In this document: positions 46,757 through 56,945 of the stretch, piece by piece | How positions within the stretch are numbered: the stretch's first letter is position 1 | How the letters are laid out: each line of letters begins with the position of its first letter | Assembly (NCBI GenBank): GCA_011051715.1 | Contig: DRKP01000059.1 | Span: 1-56,945, forward strand | DNA: 56,945 nt | Direction: 5' to 3' | Source of the DNA: Sedimenticola thiotaurini | Lineage (GTDB): Bacteria > Pseudomonadota > Gammaproteobacteria > Chromatiales > Chromatiaceae | The notes under the pieces: generated by a model | The model's database searches: none | Told to the model about the DNA's origin: nothing | Seen by the model: the letters and a program-made list of their open reading frames with translations, nothing else | Made by a program: the position numbers and the translations under genes

Positions 46757-47554
46757 TCAGGCGCGCAGCCGGTCGTCCAGGTGGGGGGCGATCTGGCGCA
46801 ACAGGGCGGCGTGGACCCTGATGCCGCCGGCCACCACGTTGCCGGTCTCGAACTGGCGGTCGCCACCGCCGATGTCGCTGACCACACCGCCTGCCTCCTG
46901 CACCAGCAGGGCACCGGCGGCGAAGTCCCATTCCGCCAGTCCCAGTTCCCAGAAGCCATCCAGCCGTCCCGCCGCCACGTAGGCGAAATCGAGCGCTGCG
47001 GATCCGGGGCGGCGGATGCCGGCCGTATCCTTGATCAGGGCCCGGAACATGCCCAGGTAGGCGTCCAGGTGGGAGTGGTCGCGATAGGGAAAACCGGTCC
47101 CGAGCAGGGCCCCTTCCAGCCCCTTGCGGCTGGTGACGCGGATGCGGCGGTCGTTGAGCAGCGCCCCCCGGCCGCGGCTGGCGGTGAACATCTCCTCCCG
47201 CATCGGATCGTAGACCAGGCCGTGCTCCAGCACCCCCCGGTGTTTCAGGGCGATGGAGATGGAGTAGTGGGGGAAGCCGTGCAGGTAGTTGGTGGTGCCG
47301 TCGAGGGGGTCGATGATCCACTGGAACTCGCTGCCCCGGTGGCTGCCGCTCTCTTCCGCCAGGATGGCGTGGTCCGGATAGGTCTTGCGCAGGGTCTCGA
47401 TGATCGCCTGCTCGGCGGCCCGGTCCACCTCCGACACGAAGTCGTTCATCCCCTTGCTGGAGACCTTCAGCGAGTCGACGTGCTCGAAGTAGCGCAGCAG
47501 GATGTTGCCCGCCTGGCGGGCGGCGCGGATGGCGATGTTTACAGTCGGATGCAT
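46757..47554 (-). CDS. suhB: Inositol-1-monophosphatase family protein SuhB
   Basis: A 265-residue Mg2+-dependent phosphatase that in E. coli also joins the rRNA antitermination complex. Metal-site motifs: VSEVDRAAEQAIIETL, ILAEESGSHRG, WIIDPLDGTTNYLHGFP and GLAEWDFAAGALLVQEAGG. ATG 47554 gives the usual HPTVNIAIRAAR N-terminus. Divergent from trmJ, the suhB/trmJ arrangement common in gammaproteobacteria. Confidence 0.95.
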   Translation of the reverse strand: MHPTVNIAIRAARQAGNILLRYFEHVDSLKVSSKGMNDFVSEVDRAAEQAIIETLRKTYPDHAILAEESGSHRGSEFQWIIDPLDGTTNYLHGFPHYSISIALKHRGVLEHGLVYDPMREEMFTASRGRGALLNDRRIRVTSRKGLEGALLGTGFPYRDHSHLDAYLGMFRALIKDTAGIRRPGSAALDFAYVAAGRLDGFWELGLAEWDFAAGALLVQEAGGVVSDIGGGDRQFETGNVVAGGIRVHAALLRQIAPHLDDRLRA

Positions 47555-47735
47555 GGCAATACGGCCCGTGGCTGGATGGCGGGAGAGGGCGGCAGTGTAA
47601 ACGCATCCCCCGGGTTTGGAAAGGCGGGCGACCGCCCGCGGGAGTGCCGTCCCGGTGCCCGGGATCCGCTCCCCGGAGGCAGCCGTTCCCGTCCCCCCGC
47701 TACGGCCGTGCGCCCGCTCCCCGCCGTGTGGCCAC

Positions 47736-47765
47736 TTGCCCGTGGCCGGTGCGCCGGCGCATAAT
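47736..47765 (+). promoter_or_regulatory. Candidate promoter of trmJ
   Basis: TTGCCC (47736-47741), 18-base spacer, CATAAT (47760-47765), 37 bases before ATG 47803. Confidence 0.45.
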
Positions 47766-47802
47766 CCGCGCCTTCCCAGGCCGCGGTCAGGATACGCCCC
47801 CC

Positions 47803-48528
47803 ATGCTGCACAATGTTCGCATCGTCCTCATCGGGACCACCCACCCGGGCAACATCGGCGCCAGTGCGCGGGCGATGAAGAACATGGGGCTGCAGCAACT
47901 GTGGCTGGTGCGGCCCAAGCTGTTCCCCCACGCCGAGGCGACCGCGCGGGCGTCGGGGGCCGACGATCTCCTGGCCGCGGCACGGGTGTGCGACGATCTG
48001 GACCAGGCCCTGGCCGGCTGCCGGCTGGTGGTGGGGGCCAGCGCCCGCCTGCGCAGCCTGCGATGGCCCCAGCTGGATCCGCGTCAGTGCGGACACCGGC
48101 TGATCCCGGAGGCGGCACAGGGCGAGGTGGCGCTGCTGTTCGGCCGCGAGAGTTCCGGGCTCTCCAATGCCGAGCTGGACCGCTGCCACTACCTGGTCCA
48201 CATCCCGGCCAATCCGGACTACTCCTCCCTCAATCTGGCCCAGGCGGTGCAGGTGCTCTGCTACGAGCTGCGCATGGCGTCGCTGGAGCAGGCAGGGCCC
48301 GCAGCCGGCGGGGAACCACGCGAGGTGGCCGACGCAGCGGCCATGGAGGGGCTGTTCGGGCACCTGCAGCAGACCATGGAGCAGCTCGGATTCGCCAACC
48401 CGGAGCAGTCCACCACCCTGCAGCGGCGCCTGCGCCGCCTGTTCCTGCGGGCCCGCCCGGACCAGGACGAGGTCAACATCCTGCGCGGGCTGCTCAGCGC
48501 GGCCGGGAAGCGGGGAGGCGGGGCGTAG
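47803..48528 (+). CDS. trmJ: tRNA (cytidine/uridine-2'-O-)-methyltransferase TrmJ
   Basis: A 241-residue SPOUT methyltransferase that modifies position 32 of tRNAs. NVRIVLIGTTHPGNIGASAR begins the protein, and the SAM-knot segments LLFGRESSGLSNAELDRCHY and IPANPDYSSLNLAQAVQVLC are intact. The C-terminal extension (residues about 165-241; helical, ENxxLQRRLRRLFLRARPDQ type) is the dimerisation/tRNA-binding domain. ATG 47803 is chosen by the family N-terminus; the frame is open upstream without family match. Followed by cysE. Confidence 0.95.
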   Translation: MLHNVRIVLIGTTHPGNIGASARAMKNMGLQQLWLVRPKLFPHAEATARASGADDLLAAARVCDDLDQALAGCRLVVGASARLRSLRWPQLDPRQCGHRLIPEAAQGEVALLFGRESSGLSNAELDRCHYLVHIPANPDYSSLNLAQAVQVLCYELRMASLEQAGPAAGGEPREVADAAAMEGLFGHLQQTMEQLGFANPEQSTTLQRRLRRLFLRARPDQDEVNILRGLLSAAGKRGGGA

Positions 48529-48699
48529 CCGCAAACCGGGTCCGCCGCCCCGGCCGACCGCTGCCGAACCGGCGGGAAGGGGGCGCCCGCAACCCTCCAC
48601 CGCGCGGTCTCTGGCGGTCCCGGTTAATAATCGAGTAGAATACTGTGTCTTTTGGCCCGCGCCCGACCCAGGGCGTCCGAACAGAGGTGTCGGCGTTCC

Positions 48700-49536
48700 A
48701 TGTTCTCGCGTCTCAGAGAGGATGTCAGCTGCGTGTTCGACCGCGATCCGGCGGCGCGCAACGCCTTCGAGGTCATCACCACCTATCCCGGGCTGCACGC
48801 CATCCTGCTCCACCGGCTGGCCCACTGGCTGTGGAACTCCGGCCTGCGCTGGCTGGCCCGCTTCGTCTCCATGCTGGCACGCTGGCTCACCGGTATCGAG
48901 ATCCACCCGGGGGCGGTGATCGGGCGCCGCTTCTTCATCGACCACGGCATGGGCGTGGTGATCGGCGAGACGGCGGTGATTGGTGACGACTGCACCCTCT
49001 ATCACGGCGTCACCCTGGGTGGCACCAGCTGGCAGAAGGGCAAGCGCCACCCGACGCTGGCGGACGACGTGGTGGTGGGGGCCGGTGCCAAGGTACTGGG
49101 CCCGATCGAGATCGGCCGGGGTGCGCGCATCGGCTCCAATGCGGTGGTGGTGAAATCGGTACCGGAGAACACCACCGTGGTTGGCGTGCCCGGCCGGCTG
49201 ATCGAGAAGGCCACCGTGCGGGACGACCGGCACCGGGTGAAGATCGCCCGCAAGATGGGCTTCGATGCCTATGGCGCCACCGCCGACGCCCCGGACCCGG
49301 TGGCCCACGCCATCAACTGCATGCTGGATCACATGCACGTGCTGGACCAGCGCATGCAGAGCATGTGCGAGACCCTGCGCAGGGTGGCCCGGGAGCACCC
49401 GCAGATCGAACTGCCGGAGATGGAGAGCTGCGAGATCGCCTCCACCGCCGACGAACTGCTGCGCATCCACCCCGACGAGGACGAGGGGGCGGAGACGGAA
49501 CCGGGGGCGGGGAAGGATGTCGACAGTAATACTTGA
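48700..49536 (+). CDS. cysE: Serine O-acetyltransferase
   Basis: Makes O-acetylserine, the precursor of cysteine. 278 residues, with a left-handed beta-helix ([40 protein letters not shown], then [12 protein letters not shown] and [19 protein letters not shown]). Catalytic His and Asp are in [11 protein letters not shown]. It ends with an acidic tail after a helical segment ([19 protein letters not shown]). Start ATG 48700 with GAGGTG upstream. Its position directly before iscR supplies cysteine for IscS. The iscR operator begins inside its last codons. Confidence 0.95.
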   Translation: MFSRLREDVSCVFDRDPAARNAFEVITTYPGLHAILLHRLAHWLWNSGLRWLARFVSMLARWLTGIEIHPGAVIGRRFFIDHGMGVVIGETAVIGDDCTLYHGVTLGGTSWQKGKRHPTLADDVVVGAGAKVLGPIEIGRGARIGSNAVVVKSVPENTTVVGVPGRLIEKATVRDDRHRVKIARKMGFDAYGATADAPDPVAHAINCMLDHMHVLDQRMQSMCETLRRVAREHPQIELPEMESCEIASTADELLRIHPDEDEGAETEPGAGKDVDSNT

Positions 49537-49553
49537 ATAAAATACTCAGGTAT
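49529..49553 (+). promoter_or_regulatory. Type 1 IscR binding site with iscR promoter
   Basis: The 25-base dyad reads ATACTTGAAT-AAAAT-ACTCAGGTAT, matching the type 1 IscR consensus at nearly all defined positions. A -35-like TTGAAT (49533-49538) lies within it and TATACA (49554-49559) follows. This is the arrangement in which 2Fe-2S IscR represses its own operon. Confidence 0.8.
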
Positions 49554-49594
49554 TATACATTGGCCGGCATCGATAGAGTCGTGGAGCAGCAGAC

Positions 49595-50071
49595 GTGAGA
49601 CTGACAACCAAGGGTCGTTACGCGGTGACCGCCATGCTGGATCTGGCGTTCCATGCCGGTGAAGGCCCCATCACCCTGGCCGAGATCGCCCGCCGGCAGG
49701 GGATCTCCCTCTCCTACCTGGAGCAGCTCTTCTCCCGCCTGCGCAAGCAGTCGCTGGTGAAAAGCGTGCGCGGTCCCGGCGGTGGTTACGTGCTGGCCCG
49801 GGGAGTGGAGGAGATCCACGTGGCGGAGGTGATCTCGGCGGTGGACGAGCGGGTGGATACCACCCGCTGCGGCGGCGCCCACAACTGCCAGGACAACGAG
49901 CGCTGCCTCACCCACGATCTGTGGCACGACCTGAGCGACCGTATCTACGACTACCTCAACCAGATCAGCCTGCACGACCTGATGACCCAGCGCGGCGCCC
50001 GGCAGGTGGCCCGGAGGCAGGATGGCCAACAGGGCATGAGCGTACAGGTATCTACGGCAAAAACCGCCTGA
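49595..50071 (+). CDS. iscR: Iron-sulfur cluster assembly regulator IscR
   Basis: A 158-residue Rrf2-family repressor. The N-terminal helix-turn-helix is [20 protein letters not shown] with [15 protein letters not shown]. The 2Fe-2S ligands are Cys92, Cys98, Cys104 and His107 in [18 protein letters not shown], with the same spacing and numbering as E. coli. The start is GTG 49595, supported by GGAG at eight bases. It controls its own operon through the site at 49529-49553. Confidence 0.97.
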   Translation: MRLTTKGRYAVTAMLDLAFHAGEGPITLAEIARRQGISLSYLEQLFSRLRKQSLVKSVRGPGGGYVLARGVEEIHVAEVISAVDERVDTTRCGGAHNCQDNERCLTHDLWHDLSDRIYDYLNQISLHDLMTQRGARQVARRQDGQQGMSVQVSTAKTA

Positions 50072-50126
50072 CGATCAATAGATAACAGAGTATAAACAGA
50101 ATTTACATGAGCTTCTGGAGCGATCG

Positions 50127-51341
50127 ATGAAGTTACCAATCTACATGGATTACTCGGCCACCACGCCGGTCGATCCGCGGGTCGCGGAGAAGATGTGCGG
50201 CTACCTGACGCCGGATGGCATCTTCGGCAATCCCGCCTCCCGTTCCCACAGCTTTGGCTGGGAGGCCGACAAGGCGGTGGAGAAGGCGCGGGGCCAGGTA
50301 GCGGAACTGATCAACGCCGACCCCAAGGAGATCGTCTGGACCTCCGGCGCGACCGAATCGGACAACCTGGCGATCAAGGGCGCAGCCCACTTCCTGCGCC
50401 GGAAGGGCCGGCACATCGTCACTTCCAAGACCGAGCACAAGGCGGTGCTGGACACCTGCCGCCAGCTCGAGCGCGAGGGCTTCGAGGTCACCTACCTGGA
50501 TCCGGAGCCCAACGGACTGATCGACCTGGAGAAACTGGAGGCGGCCCTGCGGGACGACACCATCCTGGTCTCCATCATGCACGTGAACAACGAGATCGGC
50601 GTGATCCAGGACATCGGCGCCATCGGCGAGCTGACCCGGGCACGCAAGATCCTGTTCCACGTCGACGCCGCCCAGAGCGCCGGCAAGGTGCCGCTGGACA
50701 TGCAGGCCCAGAAGATCGACCTGATGTCCCTGTCGGCACACAAGATCTACGGTCCCAAGGGCATGGGCGCCCTCTATGTGCGGCGCAAGCCACGGGTCCG
50801 GATCGAGGCCCAGATGCACGGCGGCGGACACGAGCGCGGCATGCGTTCCGGCACCCTGGCGACCCACCAGATCGTCGGCATGGGCGAGGCCTTCCGCATC
50901 GCCGGCGAGGAGATGGGGCAGGAGAACGAGCGCATCCTGGGCCTGCGCAACCGCCTGTGGGAGGGCCTGCGGGAGATGGAGGAGGTCTACCTCAACGGCG
51001 ACCTGGAGCAGCGGGTGGCCGGCAACCTCAATGTCAGCTTCGCCTACGTCGAGGGCGAGTCCCTGATCATGGCACTGAAGGACATCGCCGTCTCCTCCGG
51101 CTCCGCCTGTACCTCCGCCAGCCTCGAGCCCAGCTACGTGCTGCGCGCCATCGGCCGCGAGGACGAGCTGGCCCACAGCTCGATCCGCTTCACCATCGGT
51201 CGCTTCACCACCGAAGAGGAGATCGACTACGTGATCGCGCTGGTGCGCGAGCAGGTGACCCGGCTGCGCGAGCTGTCCCCGCTGTGGGACATGTTCAAGG
51301 AGGGCATCGACCTGAAGAGCGTGCAGTGGTCGGCCCATTGA
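50127..51341 (+). CDS. iscS: Cysteine desulfurase IscS
   Basis: A PLP enzyme that transfers sulfur from cysteine to IscU and other acceptors. 404 residues, essentially the E. coli length. PLP Lys206 is in [12 protein letters not shown], the mobile Cys328 loop is [19 protein letters not shown], and the substrate/PLP pocket includes [12 protein letters not shown] and [11 protein letters not shown]. 55 bases after iscR; 83 bases before iscU. Confidence 0.98.
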   Translation: MKLPIYMDYSATTPVDPRVAEKMCGYLTPDGIFGNPASRSHSFGWEADKAVEKARGQVAELINADPKEIVWTSGATESDNLAIKGAAHFLRRKGRHIVTSKTEHKAVLDTCRQLEREGFEVTYLDPEPNGLIDLEKLEAALRDDTILVSIMHVNNEIGVIQDIGAIGELTRARKILFHVDAAQSAGKVPLDMQAQKIDLMSLSAHKIYGPKGMGALYVRRKPRVRIEAQMHGGGHERGMRSGTLATHQIVGMGEAFRIAGEEMGQENERILGLRNRLWEGLREMEEVYLNGDLEQRVAGNLNVSFAYVEGESLIMALKDIAVSSGSACTSASLEPSYVLRAIGREDELAHSSIRFTIGRFTTEEEIDYVIALVREQVTRLRELSPLWDMFKEGIDLKSVQWSAH

Positions 51342-51424
51342 CGGGGCCGGCAGAGGCGATCCCCAGAAATCACGAATGAGCACCACCTGCCGACGGCAGG
51401 TGCAGAGAATCCGGAGAAGAGATC

Positions 51425-51814
51425 ATGGCATACAGCGACAAGGTACTGGACCACTACGAGAACCCCCGCAACGTCGGTACCCTGGATACCAATGCAGATG
51501 ACGTGGGGACCGGCATGGTCGGTGCGCCGGCCTGCGGCGACGTGATGCGGCTGCAGATCAAGGTCAACGAGGAGGGCGTGATCGAGGACGCCAAGTTCAA
51601 GACCTACGGCTGCGGCTCGGCCATTGCCTCCAGCAGCCTGCTCACCGAGTGGGTGAAGGGCAAGACCCTGGACGAGGCGCAGCAGATCAAGAACACCGAT
51701 ATCGCCGAGGAGCTGGCCCTGCCACCGGTGAAGGTGCACTGTTCGGTGCTGGCCGAGGACGCCATCAAGGCGGCGGTGGAGGATTACGCTGCCAAGCAGA
51801 ACAAGCAGAACTGA
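51425..51814 (+). CDS. iscU: Fe-S cluster scaffold IscU
   Basis: A 129-residue scaffold. Ligand residues are Cys37 (GAPACGDVM), Cys63 ([11 protein letters not shown]) and Cys106 (VHCSVLAED), with Asp39. The LPPVK motif (99-103) recognised by HscA is intact. Confidence 0.98.
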   Translation: MAYSDKVLDHYENPRNVGTLDTNADDVGTGMVGAPACGDVMRLQIKVNEEGVIEDAKFKTYGCGSAIASSSLLTEWVKGKTLDEAQQIKNTDIAEELALPPVKVHCSVLAEDAIKAAVEDYAAKQNKQN

Positions 51815-51852
51815 GTCAAACAAGTCCCCCACGGGGACAGGAGCAGCAGACC

Positions 51853-52176
51853 ATGGGCATCACCCTGACCGAAGCGGCGGCAGAGCATATCCGCAAGTTT
51901 CTCGACAACCGGGGGGCCGGCATCGGCATCCGCCTGGGTGTCCGTACCTCGGGTTGCTCCGGCATGGCCTATGTGCTGGAGTTCGCCGACGAGGCGGAGC
52001 AGGATGATCAGGTGTTCGAGGATCATGGCGTCAAGGTGCTGGTCGACCCGAAGAGTCTGCTCTACCTGGACGGCACCGAGCTGGACTACACCAGGGAGGG
52101 GTTGAACGAGGGCTTCAAGTTCAACAACCCCAATGTCAAGGACGCCTGCGGTTGCGGTGAGAGCTTCACCGTCTGA
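51853..52176 (+). CDS. iscA: Iron-sulfur cluster assembly protein IscA
   Basis: A 107-residue A-type carrier. Conserved Cys35 (TSGCSGMAY) and the C-terminal pair Cys99 and Cys101 (DACGCGESF). ATG 51853 is preceded by CAGGAGCAGCAGACC; the frame open further upstream overlaps iscU and is not coding. Confidence 0.97.
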   Translation: MGITLTEAAAEHIRKFLDNRGAGIGIRLGVRTSGCSGMAYVLEFADEAEQDDQVFEDHGVKVLVDPKSLLYLDGTELDYTREGLNEGFKFNNPNVKDACGCGESFTV

Positions 52177-52293
52177 GTGCCGGTACCGGGTCCGGAGGCG
52201 CTGAGCCCCCGGAACCGCTGCGGCGGAAACCCGTGCAGGTCGGCCGTCAGGCCGGCCTGTCTACGTTATGGAACACAGCGAATCGAAGTCGAC

Positions 52294-52842
52294 ATGCTGG
52301 ATTTCTCAAAAAACTATTTCGAGCTGTTCGGCCTTCCCGTCGGCTATATCATCGATGTGGACAAGCTGGCGGAACGCTTCCGCGAACTGCAGCGGGTGGT
52401 GCACCCGGACCGTTACGCCAATGCACCCGATCACGAGCGGCGCCTGTCGATGCAGGGGGCGACCCGTATCAACGAGGCCTACCAGACGCTCAAGGACCCG
52501 ATCCGGCGCGCCCACTACCTGCTCTCCCTGCATGGCATCGACAGCGACGTGGAGAAGGAGACCACCCGCGACACCGACTTCCTGATGGAGCAGCTGGAGC
52601 TGCGCGAACAGCTGGAGGCGGCACGGCACCAGCCCGACCCCTACGCCGCCATCAACGCCCTGGTGAGTGACATCAACCAGCGTATCACCAGCCTGGTGGG
52701 GCAGATGGCGCTGCAGTTCGAGAGTGCCACGCCGGAGCAGCTCGAGGATGCCAGGGAGATCCTGCGGAAGATGCAGTTTTTACAGAAATTTCGCCATGAC
52801 GCCGACGCGTTGGAGGCGGAACTTGATGAATCACTTCAATAA
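52294..52842 (+). CDS. hscB: Co-chaperone HscB
   Basis: A 182-residue J-domain protein that delivers IscU to Hsc[20 protein letters not shown] starts the J-domain and VVHPDRYA holds the HPD motif, followed by [20 protein letters not shown]. The C-terminal helical bundle (residues about 85-180) binds IscU. ATG 52294 is chosen from family alignment; a hairpin CAGGTCGGCC/GGCCGGCCTG (52239-52262) precedes it. 17 bases before hscA. Confidence 0.96.
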   Translation: MLDFSKNYFELFGLPVGYIIDVDKLAERFRELQRVVHPDRYANAPDHERRLSMQGATRINEAYQTLKDPIRRAHYLLSLHGIDSDVEKETTRDTDFLMEQLELREQLEAARHQPDPYAAINALVSDINQRITSLVGQMALQFESATPEQLEDAREILRKMQFLQKFRHDADALEAELDESLQ

Positions 52843-52859
52843 TAGGAACGGCGCCTGAC

Positions 52860-54731
<1,872 letters not shown>

Positions 54732-54875
54732 CCGCGACCGACAGGCACCGATCCCCGCGGCAGTGCCGCCCCGGCGCGGGCGAATCGGCCCGCCGCTGCG
54801 CCGTCACTGCAATGGAGCCCGGCCGGGACGATGGAAACAGGCGCCAACGAGGATACAACCAGCAGGACCACAGCC

Positions 54876-55214
54876 ATGCCACAGATAATATTCCTACCCC
54901 ATGAAGAGATCTGCCCCGAGGGGGCCGTGATCGAGGCCGAGCCGGGCACCACCATCTGCGATGCGGCCCTGGCCAACGGCATCGAGATCGAGCACGCCTG
55001 CGAGAAGTCCTGCGCCTGCACCACCTGCCACGTGATCGTGCGCGAGGGCTACGACTCCCTGCCCGAGGCGGACGAGACCGAGGAGGACATGCTGGACAAG
55101 GCCTGGGGGCTGGAGCCGGAGTCGCGCCTCAGCTGCCAGGCGCAGGTGGCGGACGAGGACCTGGTGGTGGAGATCCCCAAGTACACCATCAACATGGTGT
55201 CCGAGAGCCACTGA
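54876..55214 (+). CDS. fdx: ISC-type 2Fe-2S ferredoxin
   Basis: A 112-residue adrenodoxin-like ferredoxin that donates electrons during cluster assembly. Cluster ligands Cys42, Cys48 and Cys51 are in HACEKSCACTTCHV, with Cys87 in SRLSCQAQ. ATG 54876 is set by the family's PQIIFLPHEE start. It is followed by a GGGG/CCCC-type hairpin in the gap before iscX. Confidence 0.97.
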   Translation: MPQIIFLPHEEICPEGAVIEAEPGTTICDAALANGIEIEHACEKSCACTTCHVIVREGYDSLPEADETEEDMLDKAWGLEPESRLSCQAQVADEDLVVEIPKYTINMVSESH

Positions 55215-55371
55215 GCCGGGGATTCCCCCGGGGGCGTGGCCCCCTTTCCGGCTGGCACCGGGGTGCAGTCGAAGGGGGTGCCGCGAACGGACGCGGATCG
55301 TCGGGGGAATCCGCCGCCTGACCGATCGGCGGCCGGCCCGCTCTGACGGAATGCGGTTCCTGAATAGTTTT

Positions 55372-55386
55372 CCATGAAATACATGG
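55372..55386 (+). promoter_or_regulatory. CCATG-AAATA-CATGG dyad upstream of iscX
   Basis: A perfect 5-bp dyad in an AT-rich patch 21 bases before the iscX ATG, inside an otherwise GC-rich 193-base gap. It could be an operator or a small hairpin; it does not fit the IscR type 1 pattern. Confidence 0.3.
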
Positions 55387-55407
55387 TATTACCAGAGGAT
55401 TGTCAGA

Positions 55408-55608
55408 ATGAGTCTCAAGTGGACCGACAGCCTGGACATCGCCATCGAGCTGGACGAGGCCCATCCAGACGTGGACCCGCTGCGGGTCAACTTCGTGGAG
55501 CTGCGGGAGTGGGTGCTGGCGTTGCCTGACTTCGACGACGACCCGAACCACTCCGGCGAGCGCATCCTGGAGGCGATCCAGCAGGCCTGGATCGAGGAGC
55601 GGGAGTAA
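55408..55608 (+). CDS. iscX: Fe-S cluster assembly protein IscX
   Basis: A 66-residue acidic protein that binds IscS and iron and moderates cluster assembly. Motifs KWTDSLDIAIELDEAHPDVD, VNFVELREWVLALPDF and HSGERILEAIQQAWIEE are typical. AGAGGA precedes ATG 55408. Last gene of the ISC operon, but its 193-base gap and own AT-rich upstream patch allow separate expression. Confidence 0.96.
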   Translation: MSLKWTDSLDIAIELDEAHPDVDPLRVNFVELREWVLALPDFDDDPNHSGERILEAIQQAWIEERE

Positions 55609-55660
55609 CACCGGGGCGTGGTGGCACCGGCCCGGTTCCCCCGCTCCGGCCCGGCCCTGC

Positions 55661-56233
55661 TCAGGAACGGAAGTCCTTCAGGAACTCCCGCGCGAACCGC
55701 TTCAGCTCCTTCGCCCCCAGGCTGCTGGTGACGAAGGTGAAGCTGCCGGCATCGTGGTTCACGAACAGGGTGATCTCGTCCCCTTCCTCCACCAGGGTGC
55801 CGGTGTTCCTGCCGACCCGCACCTTGCGCCCGGCGAAGCCCATCGCCATCTGCATCACGGCTGCACCACCGCCGCTGGAGAGGGTGACCTGGATACTGCT
55901 GTCCCCCCTGGTATAGGTCCGCTCGATCTGGGAGAAGCCCATGGCGCCACCCTGGCTGAGTTCACCACCGGTGAATCCCATCACCTCGTCACGGAACGAG
56001 GTCGCCGCCAGGTTGCGCTTGATCTGCTCCATCTCGTCCTTGCACAGGGAGACCAGGTCGATGGCACCTTTCAGGTCCCCGTCCTGGTAGAGCTGGACCG
56101 CCTCCTGACAGTTTTCCAGTGGATTCACGTCCAGCTGCTTCTCCAGGGCATCGAACTCCCCGGCCTGGAGGGTACCGCAACCGAGGAGCAGTGCCAGGGC
56201 ATGCCCCAGTCTCTTCGTTCCGTGTTTTTTCAT
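55661..56233 (-). CDS. Exported hypothetical protein
   Basis: A 190-residue protein with an N-terminal signal (KKHGTKRLGHALALLLGC, then GTLQA). Cleavage by signal peptidase I after LQA, or lipidation at Cys19, are both possible. The mature part has an amphipathic helical half (ENCQEAVQLYQDGDLKGAID, DLVSLCKDEMEQIKRNLA) with two Cys, then a beta-rich half (SSIQVTLSSGGGAAVMQMAM; NTGTLVEEGDEITLFVNHD). No family recognised. ATG 56233 lacks a strong ribosome-binding site but is followed by a proper signal. Convergent with iscX. Confidence 0.7.
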   Translation of the reverse strand: MKKHGTKRLGHALALLLGCGTLQAGEFDALEKQLDVNPLENCQEAVQLYQDGDLKGAIDLVSLCKDEMEQIKRNLAATSFRDEVMGFTGGELSQGGAMGFSQIERTYTRGDSSIQVTLSSGGGAAVMQMAMGFAGRKVRVGRNTGTLVEEGDEITLFVNHDAGSFTFVTSSLGAKELKRFAREFLKDFRS

Positions 56234-56398
56234 GGCTACCTCCCGGGCTGTGTGCCCCGTTTGCCAGCGTGACTCCAGGCACCGATCCCGTGTCCCGATT
56301 TAACCATTACCGACAGACCGCTGCCAGTTCCGGCCGCCGAAGGCGGTCCTGTGGTCGCCACCCGGGAACCCCCGCATCCTGATCGTGGTGGATGGCCT

Positions 56399-56785
56399 TC
56401 AGAGCACGCTCCAGGGGAGGGGATGGCGGGTGAGCGCCACCGCGACGATGTAGAACACGGTGCACAGGGCGAGCACCCCGAACAGGGTACGCTGGCGGCG
56501 GGAGCGGCCATACTTGAGCGCCAGGCTGCCGAGCACGATGTAGAGCAGCAGCAGGCCCAGCTTGGTGCCGAGCCAGGGGGTGGTGAAGGGTGACTGCCCG
56601 CTCAGCAGCACCATCAGGATGCCGGCGGTGAGCAGCAGGATGTCGTTCCACATGGAGAGACTGCGCACCCAGCGCCGCTGCAGCCGCCGGGGCGAGTGCA
56701 GCATCCAGTGCAGGCGGATCACGAAGAAGCTGATGGTGAACACCACGGTGGCCACGTGCAGCTGCTTGATCCAGTAGTAGCTCAT
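56399..56785 (-). CDS. SirB2-family integral membrane protein
   Basis: A 128-residue protein with four predicted membrane helices. YYWIKQLHVATVVFTISFFV, a conserved Arg (VIRLHWML), LLTAGILMVLLSGQSPFTTP and WLGTKLGLLLLYIVLGSLAL match the SirB2/YchQ type. The family is named from an invasion-gene regulator in Salmonella, but its molecular function is not established. ATG 56785 is the likely start; a TATATT on the minus strand near 56820 may be part of its promoter. Confidence 0.85.
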   Translation of the reverse strand: MSYYWIKQLHVATVVFTISFFVIRLHWMLHSPRRLQRRWVRSLSMWNDILLLTAGILMVLLSGQSPFTTPWLGTKLGLLLLYIVLGSLALKYGRSRRQRTLFGVLALCTVFYIVAVALTRHPLPWSVL

Positions 56786-56830
56786 GGGGCGGGGATGGTA
56801 TTAACCCGGCAACCTAATATATCGTGTTCA

Positions 56831-56928
56831 GCCGTGCTGTGCGCGTTCGCGGCAAGGCGTCGAAACGCCGCTGTAGCACTTCTACAGCCAGTTTCGACAA
56901 CGCAGTCCGCGGGCGCGCACAGCACGGC
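56831..56928. repeat. Large nested inverted repeat
   Basis: Outer arms GCCGTGCTGTGCGCG (56831-56845) and CGCGCACAGCACGGC (56914-56928) are a perfect 15-bp match. Inside them come CGCGG/CCGCG, GTCGAAAC/GTTTCGAC and an apex GCTGTAG/CTACAGC with a 5-base loop, all co-linear. The whole 98 nt can form one long hairpin with small internal loops. The sequence continues to the window edge without a gene. It looks like a dispersed REP/BIME-like element. Confidence 0.75.
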
Positions 56929-56945
56929 CTGTCATTTGATTTCAA

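Overview
The window is a GC-rich chromosomal segment of a gammaproteobacterium. The evidence is the gene orders queA-tgt-yajC-secD-secF and suhB/trmJ-cysE-iscRSUA-hscBA-fdx-iscX, together with a recognisable mltF and tadA. A PEP-CTERM protein, a GAK-type phosphotransfer cluster and stacked phosphate transporters fit an environmental lineage such as the Chromatiales or sulfur-oxidising relatives. That placement is inference, because no taxonomic marker was compared.

Region by region. 1-6.2 kb (minus strand): a cut-off outer-membrane porin, then an RND efflux operon with two periplasmic adaptor lipoproteins and one pump (TriABC-like) behind a good sigma70-type promoter. 6.5-14.2 kb: a ClC chloride channel, tadA, mltF, tRNA-Ser(CGA) with its terminator, an internally deleted YegS-like lipid kinase, a PEP-CTERM surface protein and an AspT/YidE-type transporter. 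14.5-17.0 kb (minus): a two-gene unit of a DUF2058 protein and a 650-residue fusion of a Clp1/Grc3-type polynucleotide kinase with a complete RNase Z-type nuclease.

17.3-38.1 kb is the most unusual part. A cluster of phosphoryl-transfer genes (CofD/YvcK-like, Nudix, PhoU-APH fusion, ATP-grasp, HprK-related kinase, SixA-Nudix fusion, histidine phosphatase, metallophosphoesterase, amphi-Trp protein) matches what I recall of the computationally named GAK system plus extra members. It is flanked in mirror orientation by two paralogous two-gene operons of DUF21-CBS-CorC membrane proteins. It is followed by a second metallophosphoesterase, a small P-loop ATPase, a PiT phosphate transporter, a PhoU-like DUF47 protein and a Na/Pi cotransporter. 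The layout suggests a locus for phosphate, divalent metal and an unidentified phosphorylated metabolite or protein. Its biochemical role is unknown.

38.2-56.9 kb is mainly housekeeping: a DEAD-box helicase, tRNA-Leu(CAA), queuosine genes, Sec accessory genes, SuhB, TrmJ, CysE and the complete ISC iron-sulfur operon with an excellent type 1 IscR site. Between queA and tgt, on the opposite strand, lies a compact candidate small RNA with a promoter-like element, a hairpin loop carrying an anti-Shine-Dalgarno sequence, and a strong intrinsic terminator. The window ends in a roughly 98-nt nested inverted repeat.
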